This document shows, piece by piece, positions 1 to 6,381 of a stretch of DNA of 9,561 bases. This DNA is from JADHLJ01 sp038116915 (GTDB lineage Bacteria; Pseudomonadota; Alphaproteobacteria; Thalassobaculales; Thalassobaculaceae). Where the stretch lies: NCBI GenBank assembly GCA_038116915.1, contig JAYOEU010000166.1:1-9561 (forward strand), written 5' to 3'. Made by a program: the position numbers and the translations under genes. Numbering within the stretch: position 1 is the stretch's first letter; every line of letters begins with the position of its first letter. Below the pieces are notes generated by a model, which was not told where the DNA came from, did not search any database, and was given only the letters and a program-made list of their open reading frames with translations.

Positions 1-212
1 TGCGAAACTACGACCGGCCCGGCTTCATCGGCGGGCTCGGCACGGTGCTCGGCAACCAGGGCCTCAACATCGCGACCTTCCATCTCGGACGGCGCGACCA
101 TAGCGGCGAGGCCCTCGCGCTGGTGGAAGTCGACGGTGAAATCGACGACGATCTGCTGGCCAAGGTCAGGGCCCTGCCACAAGTGGTGAGGGTGAATGCG
201 CTTAAATTTTAG
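1..212 (+). CDS. serA: D-3-phosphoglycerate dehydrogenase, C-terminal ACT domain (5' end outside window)
   Basis: Only the last 69 codons are present, read from position 3 to the TAG at 210-212. The fragment starts RNYDRPGFIGGLGTVLGNQG, continues with a LNIATFHLGR strand and ends VVRVNALKF. This is the usual C-terminal ACT domain of SerA, which binds serine for feedback inhibition; many SerA proteins end in a similar V-x-x-L-x-F tail. The whole enzyme oxidises 3-phosphoglycerate to 3-phosphohydroxypyruvate with NAD+, the first step of serine synthesis in the cytoplasm. The catalytic and NAD-binding domains lie upstream of the window and cannot be checked. The next gene starts inside the last codons (17-nt overlap), so the two are probably co-transcribed. 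Confidence 0.93.
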   Translation, partial: RNYDRPGFIGGLGTVLGNQGLNIATFHLGRRDHSGEALALVEVDGEIDDDLLAKVRALPQVVRVNALKF

Positions 213-1134
213 GATAGGGCTGGCGGCGCTTGTGGCCGTCGCCGGTTTTGCGGCGAACATGGCGTCGGCCGAAACCAAGATCCGCAAGATCACCGATTTT
301 CCGCCCGTGACGCCAGCGGAGGTCACGGCGTTGACCAACGGAATCCCGCACGGCCGGGCGGACCATGCCGCCGGAACGTTTTTCGAGACCGGCGTCATGA
401 AGGCCTGGTTCGCTGTACCGACCGACCGCTATCCGCACGGCGTCCTGGGCGACCGGATCGAGGCCGGCGGCGTCATCATCCAGCCGCCGTCAGTCGGCGC
501 GCCGTCGGCCTTTCTGATCAGGGTGCCAGAGGACTCGGTGTTTGAGGACATCCAGCCGCGCATCATCGATTTCGACGGCGACGGCATCCTCGATGTCGTG
601 GCGATCCGCTCGTATCTCAATGCCGGCGCGTCTATCTCGGTGATCGGCTACCGCGAGGGGGAGGACGGCTCGATCCGCTCCTACTGGATGCAGTCGCCGC
701 CGATCGGCACGCCGAACCGCTGGCTGAATCCGGTAGGCATCGCCGATTTCGACGGCGACGGCGAGAAGGAGATCGCCGCCGTCGTCACCCCGCATATCGG
801 CGGCGTACTGACCCTTTATGAACGGGACGGCGAAGCTCTGGTCGCGAAGCCGCTGCTGCGGGATGTTTCGAATCACGCGATCGGCTCTTCAGACCTGCGG
901 CTGCATGCGGTCATCGACTGGAACGATGACGGGATAAAGGACATCGCAGTGCCGGACCAGAGCCGAACGGTCCTGCGGTTCATCACCTTGAAGGGCGGCA
1001 AGGCGGAAGAGATCGGCCGGGTGGATCTCGGCGCCGAGATGATCCCGCCGATGCTGCAACGGCAATTGAAGAACGAGCCTTGGGAGATCGTGGTCCGCCT
1101 GAAGGACGGCCGGGCGGTAGCTGTGTCGCGGTAA
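196..1134 (+). CDS. Secreted FG-GAP/VCBS-repeat protein, function unknown
   Basis: 312 residues. Residues 1-25 look like a Sec signal peptide: MRLNFR, a hydrophobic stretch LAALVAVAGFAA, then a signal peptidase I site ASA before E26, so the mature protein is probably periplasmic. Three calcium-loop-like motifs of the FG-GAP/VCBS type are visible: DFDGDGILD (125-133), DFDGDGEKE (184-192) and DWNDDGIKD (241-249). Each is followed by a hydrophobic strand (VVAI, IAAVV, IAVP), as in beta-propeller blades. Three visible blades are fewer than a full propeller, so the others may be degenerate. The ATG at 196 has GAGGG at 188-192 and lies within the end of serA, suggesting translational coupling. No catalytic motif is recognisable; a binding or scaffolding role is inference. 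The gene converges on the cyclase gene. Confidence 0.85.
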   Translation: MRLNFRIGLAALVAVAGFAANMASAETKIRKITDFPPVTPAEVTALTNGIPHGRADHAAGTFFETGVMKAWFAVPTDRYPHGVLGDRIEAGGVIIQPPSVGAPSAFLIRVPEDSVFEDIQPRIIDFDGDGILDVVAIRSYLNAGASISVIGYREGEDGSIRSYWMQSPPIGTPNRWLNPVGIADFDGDGEKEIAAVVTPHIGGVLTLYERDGEALVAKPLLRDVSNHAIGSSDLRLHAVIDWNDDGIKDIAVPDQSRTVLRFITLKGGKAEEIGRVDLGAEMIPPMLQRQLKNEPWEIVVRLKDGRAVAVSR

Positions 1135-1202
1135 CACGACGTTCCAGAAACTCAGCTTGCTCCATCTCCCCGCGCGAATTGGTTCCCACGCGAAAATTGT
1201 AT

Positions 1203-1268
1203 CCGTCGCCCTGGCGCAAGGCAGGGCCCTGCACCGGTACCAGGCCCTGCCTTTCGCCAGGGCGACGG
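1203..1268. repeat. 66-nt near-perfect palindrome between convergent genes
   Basis: The arm 1203-1228 (starting CCGTCGCCCTGGCG) is the reverse complement of 1243-1268 (ending CGCCAGGGCGACGG). Of the 26 pairs, 25 match; the one mismatch is 1217/1254. The 14-nt centre contains the palindrome ACCGGT (1233-1238). The sub-sequence GCAGGGCCCTGC (1221-1232) is itself a perfect palindrome. A transcript in either direction would fold into a very stable hairpin, so it could stop or stabilise the two convergent mRNAs. No T-run follows on either side, so it is not a textbook intrinsic terminator. A dispersed palindromic repeat or miniature mobile element is the alternative. Confidence 0.85.
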
Positions 1269-1320
1269 CATAGAAAGTCGCAAGCGGTACCCAGGTGATT
1301 TACTCCACCAAGCCCTACGA

Positions 1321-1358
1321 CTCACCCTGAGGAGATGCGGAGCATCGTCTCGAAGGGT
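1321..1358. repeat. REP-like palindromic element (CCCTGAGGAG...CGTCTCGAAGGG type)
   Basis: The sequence begins CTCACCCTGAGGAG, has a small inner hairpin ATGC-GGA-GCAT (1335-1345), and closes with CGTCTCGAAGGGT. ACCCT (1324-1328) pairs with AGGGT (1354-1358), and GAG (1332-1334) pairs with CTC (1349-1351). From general knowledge, intergenic palindromes with CCTGAGGAG on one arm and CGTCTCGAAGG on the other are scattered in many copies through alphaproteobacterial genomes. Only one copy is visible here, so its repeat status rests on recognition. It ends 17 nt past the stop codon of the cyclase gene and may protect or end that transcript. Confidence 0.7.
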
Positions 1359-1374
1359 CTGAAGCGCCGTTTGC

Positions 1375-2280
1375 CTACACCATCGCCACCGGACGGACCG
1401 GACAGCCGGTGGCGCCCTTGAGCTTGACCGGCAGCATCACCAGACAGAACTCGGTGATCCCGGCGGCGATGACCTCGTCCATAGCCATGTTTTCGATCAG
1501 ATGGACCCCCGCCTCGGCGAGGCAATGCTGATGCACGGGCATCATGATTTCCGGATGCCTTGTCCCCGGCAGCACCTCGACCGCCATGTTGTCGGCGCCG
1601 ATCGCCACCACATCCTGTGAGGTCAGCCAGCGGGCCGCCTCGGCATCCAGACCCGGCTCTCCCGAGAGATACTTGGCGTTGTCCTTCATGAAATACCGGC
1701 CCCAACCGGTGTTGATGCAGACCACGTCGCCGCTTTGCGGCGCGGTGCCGGCGGCATCGAAGGCCCGTTTGATATCGTCGAGCCCGACCGGGCGTCCGGC
1801 TTGCAGATGCGCGCCGCCGTCGAGTCCGGAGACATCGAGGCAGACACCGCGCGTGATGATCGGCGGGATATGCTCGACGCCGCAGTTCAGCAGCCCCCAA
1901 TCGCCCACGCTCTCCTCCAGGGTATGCTCGCCGTAGAGATACTCGCCCTTGGAGAAATGCCCGAGCGCGTCGATATGCGTTCCGACATGGGTGGTCATCT
2001 CGATCCGCTCGAGGTTGGAGCCGACCTCGTTGGTCGCCCCGAGTGCCGCGCGGGTCTTGCTGTTGTTCTTTGCGGTCACCGACGAGTGAATGATGTACGG
2101 AGTCTGAACCGGGTTGATATAGGGCGCGCCCATTTCGATCACGTGCGAGAGATCGATGATCCGGCCTTCCCGCACCCTGGAGAGCGCCGCGAGCGTGGTT
2201 TTCTGATTCAGGAGATGGCCGGCGGCGCCGATCTGATCGCCCGCCCCCCAGCGCGAATGATCGTGTACGCAGTTCGTCAT
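1375..2280 (-). CDS. Cyclase-family (kynurenine formamidase/isatin hydrolase-like) metal-dependent hydrolase
   Basis: 301 residues from the ATG at 2280, chosen because AAGGGGG lies 8 nt upstream (complement of 2289-2295). An in-frame TTG at 2346 would add 22 residues with no comparable ribosome site. The family signature HxGTHxDxxxH is intact as HVGTHIDALGH (residues 98-108) and supplies the divalent-metal ligands. Further family marks are IIDLSHVIEMG (41-51), GADNMAVEVLPG (228-239), a PVHQHCL...IENM stretch (248-265) and the terminal GATGCPVRPVAM. Members hydrolyse small amides or cyclic amides such as N-formylkynurenine and isatin. The substrate cannot be read from the sequence, and the protein is longer than the roughly 210-residue bacterial KynB. 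There is no signal peptide, so it is probably cytoplasmic. No tryptophan-catabolism neighbour is present. Confidence 0.88.
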   Translation of the reverse strand: MTNCVHDHSRWGAGDQIGAAGHLLNQKTTLAALSRVREGRIIDLSHVIEMGAPYINPVQTPYIIHSSVTAKNNSKTRAALGATNEVGSNLERIEMTTHVGTHIDALGHFSKGEYLYGEHTLEESVGDWGLLNCGVEHIPPIITRGVCLDVSGLDGGAHLQAGRPVGLDDIKRAFDAAGTAPQSGDVVCINTGWGRYFMKDNAKYLSGEPGLDAEAARWLTSQDVVAIGADNMAVEVLPGTRHPEIMMPVHQHCLAEAGVHLIENMAMDEVIAAGITEFCLVMLPVKLKGATGCPVRPVAMV

Positions 2281-2370
2281 CTGTCCAGCCCCCTTGCCCG
2301 GTTCGTCAGTGCCCGGAGCGTAGCCCGCCGGGAAAGCCAGTTCCAAGGCGCAGCGGTAGAAGTGATGGAT

Positions 2371-2385
2371 TGATCACGTGTATCA
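2371..2385. promoter_or_regulatory. Operator-like palindrome in the divergent promoter region
   Basis: TGATCACGTGTATCA consists of outer TGAT/ATCA arms around a perfect CACGTG core (2375-2380), offset by one base. It lies 90 bp upstream of the cyclase ATG and 78 bp upstream of the glycosyltransferase-like ATG, within an AT-richer patch of an otherwise GC-rich spacer. The position fits an operator that could serve both genes. No regulator gene is adjacent, so the binding protein is unknown. Confidence 0.35.
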
Positions 2386-2387
2386 TA
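2382..2387 (-). promoter_or_regulatory. Possible -10 box for the cyclase gene
   Basis: Read on the minus strand this is TATGAT, five of six matches to the sigma-70 consensus TATAAT. Transcription would start near 2375 and give a leader of about 95 nt before the ATG at 2280. I see no good -35 box at the usual spacing, and the element overlaps the palindrome at 2371-2385, so activator dependence or operator control is possible. It rests on one hexamer only. Confidence 0.25.
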
Positions 2388-2463
2388 TCGCCTCGGACTT
2401 GACCCGACGGGTGGGACATGCCAACCCGGTTGAGAAGAGCTTCTCGGACGGTTGCAGGTGGGC

Positions 2464-3675
2464 ATGGTGGACGACGGTTCTGCGGCACTGACGATCGGCC
2501 AGGCGCTTCAAATCGCGGTGAAGGCGCAACGCGAGGGAAAGCTTGACCAAGCGGCCGGCATTTACGGGCAAATTCTCTCTCACGATCCAGACAACGGCGA
2601 TGCGCTGCATCTTCTCGGGACCTTGGAGATGGGCCGGGGCCGCTTGGAGGCCGCGGAACAATTTCTGCGGCGCGCCGTCGAGGCGCATCCGGAGGTTCCG
2701 GCATTCAAAGCCTCGCTTGCAAAGACGCTGTACCTGACCGGCAGGACCGACGAGGGTCTGAGGCACGCGGCGCGGGCCCTGGCGGACGCCCCGGACAATC
2801 CTGGTATACGGGAGGTCGCGAACCTGCTCCTGCGGACGGAGCCGGCGCTGGACCTTCTGGAACTCGCCGATCCGCTCGTGCCCATCCAGGCTTCCGCCGC
2901 GCCGGAACCCGGCAAATGCCAGGTCATCGGAATGGCGGTCGGATACGCCGTTCCGGCCCTCCGGGCCTTCGTACGGTCGTTGCGCGAGGTCTATGCCGGC
3001 CCGGTCCATCTGTTCATCGATGACAATGCCGCCGTGCAGGCCTTTCTGGATGCCCATCACATCAATTGGAGCCTGGTGACGGCAAGCAGCGCGCACCCGG
3101 TTTTAAGCCGCTTCGCGCTGTACCGGAGCTTCATCGAAACCCTGGACGAAGACGTGCGGATCCTGCTGACCGATGTGTCGGACGTCATCTTTCAGGGCCA
3201 TCCCTTTCAATTTTCGGGCGACGAGCCGCTTGTGGGTGTCTTGGAGGATCCGTCCGTGTCGCTCGGCGCCTGCCCCTGGAACAGCGACTGGCTGCGCACT
3301 CATTTCGGCGTGACCATGCTGACCCGGCTGTCCGCGCGGCGGATCTCCTGCATCGGGACGATCTTCGGCAGCCGCGCTGGCCTCAAGGACTATCTGACAC
3401 AGCTTTGCCTGTCGGCGGCGACGCTTCCGGTCCCCGCCATCTACGGGCTCGACACCGCAATTCACAACGTGCTGCTTCATCACCGAACCGTCCCGGGAAC
3501 CGCCGTGTTGGAAAACGGCTGGCCCGTCGCGACGGTCCAACACATGGCGCAATCGGCGATCGAGGCGCGGGACGGCGGGATCCGGCTCGCGGACGGCCGC
3601 CTGCCGCTCATTGTCCACCAATACAACCGCCGGCAGTCCATGCTCGACCTGGTAAAAGCCCGTTATCAGGGATAG
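2464..3675 (+). CDS. TPR domain fused to a predicted GT-A-type glycosyltransferase domain
   Basis: 403 residues from the ATG at 2464, with AGGTG at 2456-2460; in-frame GTG (2458) and TTG (2452) are alternative starts. Residues 12-125 form about three tetratricopeptide repeats: AGIYGQILSHDPDNGDALHL, LEAAEQFLRRAVEAHPEVPA and the LRHAARALADAPDNPG helix pair. Residues 150-400 resemble nucleotide-sugar transferases. VHLFIDD (181-187) is a Rossmann-like strand. ILLTDVSDVIFQGHPF (233-248) carries the acidic DxxD that usually stands for the metal-binding DXD. CIGTIFG (296-302), GLDTAIHN (328-335) and IVHQYNRR (383-390) match conserved points of such families. Neither a signal peptide nor a membrane segment is seen. 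Sugar donor and acceptor are unknown; a cell-surface glycan or protein glycosylation role is inference. The gene lies 83 bp upstream of hisZ on the same strand. Confidence 0.75.
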   Translation: MVDDGSAALTIGQALQIAVKAQREGKLDQAAGIYGQILSHDPDNGDALHLLGTLEMGRGRLEAAEQFLRRAVEAHPEVPAFKASLAKTLYLTGRTDEGLRHAARALADAPDNPGIREVANLLLRTEPALDLLELADPLVPIQASAAPEPGKCQVIGMAVGYAVPALRAFVRSLREVYAGPVHLFIDDNAAVQAFLDAHHINWSLVTASSAHPVLSRFALYRSFIETLDEDVRILLTDVSDVIFQGHPFQFSGDEPLVGVLEDPSVSLGACPWNSDWLRTHFGVTMLTRLSARRISCIGTIFGSRAGLKDYLTQLCLSAATLPVPAIYGLDTAIHNVLLHHRTVPGTAVLENGWPVATVQHMAQSAIEARDGGIRLADGRLPLIVHQYNRRQSMLDLVKARYQG

Positions 3676-3748
3676 GTCTTCGAGGCGGTTGCGGGCTCGC
3701 CGAAAATCTATTAGGAAAAGCCGCACTCCCGCACGGACGAGAACCGAC

Positions 3749-3752
3749 GGAG
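3749..3752 (+). promoter_or_regulatory. Ribosome binding site that fixes the hisZ GTG start
   Basis: GGAG is separated by six bases from the GTG at 3759. The reading frame is open far upstream, back into the previous gene, so length alone does not give the start. This site, together with the onset of HisZ-like sequence just after it, supports GTG at 3759. Confidence 0.65.
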
Positions 3753-3758
3753 CCCTTC

Positions 3759-4946
3759 GTGTCCCCGCAAGAAAAAGATTCCGAGTTGACGCGCCGCGCG
3801 TTGCTCCCCGCGGGCCTGCGCGATGTCCTGCCGCCGGACGCGGCGCATGAGGCCGCCACCGTCGAAGCCCTTATCCGCTGCTTCGAGGGACAGGGCTACG
3901 AGCGGATAAAGCCGCCCTTGGTGGAGTTTGAGGATTCGTTGTTCTCCGGTCCGGGCGCCGCGATGACCGAAAGCACCTTCCGGCTGATGGACCCGATTTC
4001 GCGGCGCATGATGGGAGTGCGCGCGGACGTCACGGTTCAGGTCGCCCGGATCGCCGCGACACGGCTTGGCCATGTCCCGCGCCCACTCCGGCTCTGCTAT
4101 TCGGGAGAGGTCCTGCGGGTCACGGCGGGGGGGCTGAATCCGGAGCGCGAACTGGTTCAGGTCGGGGCCGAACTTGTCGGAACCGACACCGTGGAAGCCG
4201 ATGCCGAGGTGATCCTCCTGGCGCTCGACGCCTTGCGGGCGGTCGGTGCCTCCCGCGTTTCGGTCGATATCACCGCGCCGCGCCTGGTGCCGGAGCTTCT
4301 GACGGCGTTCGAGCTTGAAGCGAGCGCGGAGACGCGCCTGCGCGCCGCGATCGACCGCAAGGACGCGGCGGGTGTCGAAAGGCATGGCGGGCCAGCCGCG
4401 GGTCTGCTGACCCAACTGATGTCTGCGGCAGGTCATCATGTGGACGGCGCGCGCCGCCTTGGAACACTGGCGCTCCCGGCTCAAGTGCGGGGAATCGTCG
4501 AACGTCTGAACGCGGTCGCGGCGCGGGTCGCGGCCGAGGACACGGCGATCGAAGTCACCATCGACCCGGTCGAGAATCGCGGCTTTGAGTATTATACCGG
4601 GCTCGGCTTCAGTCTGTTTGCGCGCGGTGTGCGCGGTGAGCTCGGCCGCGGCGGACGCTATCTCGTCGACGGATTGGATAGCGAGGGGTCCTGCGGCCTC
4701 ACCCTCTACATGGAAACCGTGATGCGGGCGGTCGCGGATCCGGTGAAGCCGGATCGGCTGTTCCTGCCGGCCGGTACCGCGCGGGCGGCGGCGGCAGCGC
4801 TGCGTGCCGAGGGTTGGGTCACCATTGCCGGACTTGATCCCGACGCCAAGGCGGATGAAGACGCGCGCCGACTGGGCTGCACGCACATCCTGCGCAACGG
4901 AGCGCCGGTGCCGCTGACCACCGTAACCACCCCCAACCAATCCTGA
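3759..4946 (+). CDS. hisZ: ATP phosphoribosyltransferase regulatory subunit
   Basis: 395 residues, close to the family's usual length. HisZ is a catalytically inactive histidyl-tRNA-synthetase paralogue. It assembles with short-form HisG to make active, histidine-sensitive ATP phosphoribosyltransferase (first step of histidine synthesis, cytoplasm). Class II synthetase-like features are visible: LLPAGLRDVLPPDA (15-28), YERIKPPLVEF (48-58), a motif-2-like MGVRADVTVQVARIAATRL...LRLCYSGEVLR (85-120), and GFEYYTGLGFSLFARGVRGE (275-294) running into LGRGGRY (295-301). The dedicated anticodon-binding domain of HisRS is absent, which argues for HisZ over HisS. The GTG start at 3759 is preceded by GGAG; a longer frame from 3066 would overlap the previous gene by about 600 bases and has no HisZ-like sequence. 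purA follows after 15 bp, so the two are probably one operon. A short-form hisG is expected elsewhere in the genome. Confidence 0.93.
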   Translation: MSPQEKDSELTRRALLPAGLRDVLPPDAAHEAATVEALIRCFEGQGYERIKPPLVEFEDSLFSGPGAAMTESTFRLMDPISRRMMGVRADVTVQVARIAATRLGHVPRPLRLCYSGEVLRVTAGGLNPERELVQVGAELVGTDTVEADAEVILLALDALRAVGASRVSVDITAPRLVPELLTAFELEASAETRLRAAIDRKDAAGVERHGGPAAGLLTQLMSAAGHHVDGARRLGTLALPAQVRGIVERLNAVAARVAAEDTAIEVTIDPVENRGFEYYTGLGFSLFARGVRGELGRGGRYLVDGLDSEGSCGLTLYMETVMRAVADPVKPDRLFLPAGTARAAAAALRAEGWVTIAGLDPDAKADEDARRLGCTHILRNGAPVPLTTVTTPNQS

Positions 4947-4961
4947 CGGGAACCAAGGAAC

Positions 4962-6254
4962 ATGCGGAACGTGGCTGTAGTCGGATCCCAATGGGGAGAC
5001 GAGGGCAAGGGAAAGATCGTCGACTGGCTCTCGGAGCAGGCGGACGTGGTGGTGCGGTTCCAAGGCGGTCACAATGCCGGCCATACCTTGGTGATCGGAA
5101 ATAAAACCTACAAGCTCAGTTTGCTGCCCTCGGGCGTCGTCCGGCCGGAAAAGCTCTCGGTGATCGGCGCGGGCGTGGTGGTGGACCCCTGGGCTTTGCT
5201 GAAGGAAATCGACGCGATCCGGGATCTCGGCGTATCGGTGTCCCCGGACACGCTGCTGCTGGCGGATAACGCGTCGCTGATCCTCGCGGTTCACCGACAG
5301 ATCGACAAGGCGCGGGAAGCTCTGCGCGGGGACCGCAAGATCGGCACCACGGGACGCGGCATCGGCCCCGCCTACGAGGACAAGGTCGCGCGCCGGGCGA
5401 TCCGGGTGTCCGACCTCGCGGATCCGGACGAACTGCGCCGCAAGCTGCAGGACCTGGTCATCCATCACAATATATATCTCAAGGCCGCCGGAGAGCCCGA
5501 AGTCTCGCTGGAGGAAGCCTTTGCCGAGCTGACCGAGATCGCACCGAGGATTCTGGCCTATGCCGCTCCGGTCTGGCGCCACCTTGAGGATCTGCGCCGG
5601 CGCGACAAGCGCATTCTCTTCGAGGGCGCGCAGGGCATCATGCTGGATGTCGACCATGGGACCTATCCCTATGTTACGTCGTCCAACACCGTTGCCGGGC
5701 AAGCCGCCACCGGCTCCGGAACCGGCCCGACCACGGTCGGCTATGTGCTCGGGATCACCAAGGCGTACACAACCCGAGTCGGGAGCGGGCCATTCCCCAG
5801 CGAATTGACCGATGAAATCGGCCAGACTCTCGGGGAGCGCGGCCATGAATTCGGCACGGTGACCGGCCGCAAGCGCCGCTGCGGCTGGTTCGACGCGGTC
5901 ATGGTCCGCCAGGCGATCAAGACCGCCGGGATTACCGGAATCGCGCTCACCAAACTTGATGTGCTCGACGGGTTTGCGGAGTTGAAGGTCTGCGACGGGT
6001 ACGAGTTGGACGGCGAGCGGATCGACTACTTTCCGAGCGGCGGCAGAGCCCAGGCTTCGGTGCGTCCGATCTATCGCACGCTGGAGGGTTGGAGCGAAAG
6101 TACCCGGGGCGCCCGCTCCTGGGCCGATCTGCCGGGCAACGCGGTAAAATATATCCGCCTTATCGAGGAATTGATCGACGCACCGGTTTCCATGCTCTCC
6201 ACCAGCCCGGAGCGCGAGGATACGATCCTGGTCAAAAATCCGTTCCTCGACTGA
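4962..6254 (+). CDS. purA: Adenylosuccinate synthetase
   Basis: 430 residues, near the typical 430 or so. It joins IMP and aspartate with GTP hydrolysis to give adenylosuccinate, the first committed step to AMP, in the cytoplasm. All main family motifs are intact: GSQWGDEGKGKIVDWL (8-23) with catalytic Asp13 and the phosphate loop; GGHNAGHTL (35-43) with catalytic His41; IGTTGRGIGPAYEDK; EGAQGIMLDVDHGTYPYVTS; TTRVGSGPFP; the GRKRRCGWFDAV loop; and the guanine-recognition LTKLDVLDG. The ATG at 4962 is the only sensible start because the protein begins directly with the MRNVAVVGSQWG strand; AAGGA lies close in front at 4955-4959. The gene follows hisZ by 15 bp. Histidine synthesis releases the purine intermediate AICAR, which gives the pairing a metabolic logic, though co-regulation is inference. 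Confidence 0.98.
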   Translation: MRNVAVVGSQWGDEGKGKIVDWLSEQADVVVRFQGGHNAGHTLVIGNKTYKLSLLPSGVVRPEKLSVIGAGVVVDPWALLKEIDAIRDLGVSVSPDTLLLADNASLILAVHRQIDKAREALRGDRKIGTTGRGIGPAYEDKVARRAIRVSDLADPDELRRKLQDLVIHHNIYLKAAGEPEVSLEEAFAELTEIAPRILAYAAPVWRHLEDLRRRDKRILFEGAQGIMLDVDHGTYPYVTSSNTVAGQAATGSGTGPTTVGYVLGITKAYTTRVGSGPFPSELTDEIGQTLGERGHEFGTVTGRKRRCGWFDAVMVRQAIKTAGITGIALTKLDVLDGFAELKVCDGYELDGERIDYFPSGGRAQASVRPIYRTLEGWSESTRGARSWADLPGNAVKYIRLIEELIDAPVSMLSTSPEREDTILVKNPFLD

Positions 6255-6273
6255 AGCGTCGGAATATTCCGCG

Positions 6274-6293
6274 CCGGGCATTGCCTGGCCCGG
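6274..6293 (+). terminator. GC-rich hairpin downstream of purA (weak terminator candidate)
   Basis: CCGGGC (6274-6279) pairs perfectly with GCCCGG (6288-6293) around an 8-nt loop, starting 20 nt after the purA stop codon. It is preceded by the perfect 12-bp palindrome CGGAATATTCCG (6260-6271). No T-run follows, so intrinsic termination would be inefficient and read-through into the next gene is possible. Position and stem are the only support. Confidence 0.35.
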
Positions 6294-6381
6294 AGAACGC
6301 ATCACAACCAACGCCATCCCCAGAGCGTGGAAATTGCGCTACACTTGCGTGGCGTGACCCCGCCGACCGGGAGACGAGACG

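Noticed and set aside
1135..1298. Coding potential across the large palindrome (72- and 83-codon frames)
   Set aside because: The frames run through a near-perfect inverted repeat, have no ribosome site worth noting, and resemble no protein.
1735..2373. A 212-codon plus-strand frame opposite the cyclase gene
   Set aside because: The minus-strand frame carries an intact metal-binding signature and a good ribosome site; the plus-strand product has no recognisable domain.
2399..2404. TTGACC as a -35 box for the TPR-glycosyltransferase gene
   Set aside because: No acceptable -10 hexamer lies 16-18 bp downstream.
3681..3716. Terminator or promoter in the 83-bp gap before hisZ
   Set aside because: GGCG/CGCC makes only a 4-bp stem with a long loop and no T-run, and TATTAG has no -35 at proper spacing.
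3066..3758. Upstream extension of the hisZ frame into the glycosyltransferase-like gene
   Set aside because: The extra 231 residues are Arg/Pro-rich out-of-frame translation of the preceding gene; GGAG plus GTG at 3759 and the onset of HisZ-like sequence give a better start.
3711..6317. An 868-codon open frame on the minus strand opposite hisZ and purA
   Set aside because: It mirrors two well-supported genes on the other strand, its translation has no recognisable domain and is rich in Arg/Asp/Gly/His as expected from antisense of high-GC codons. Stop codons are rare by chance here.
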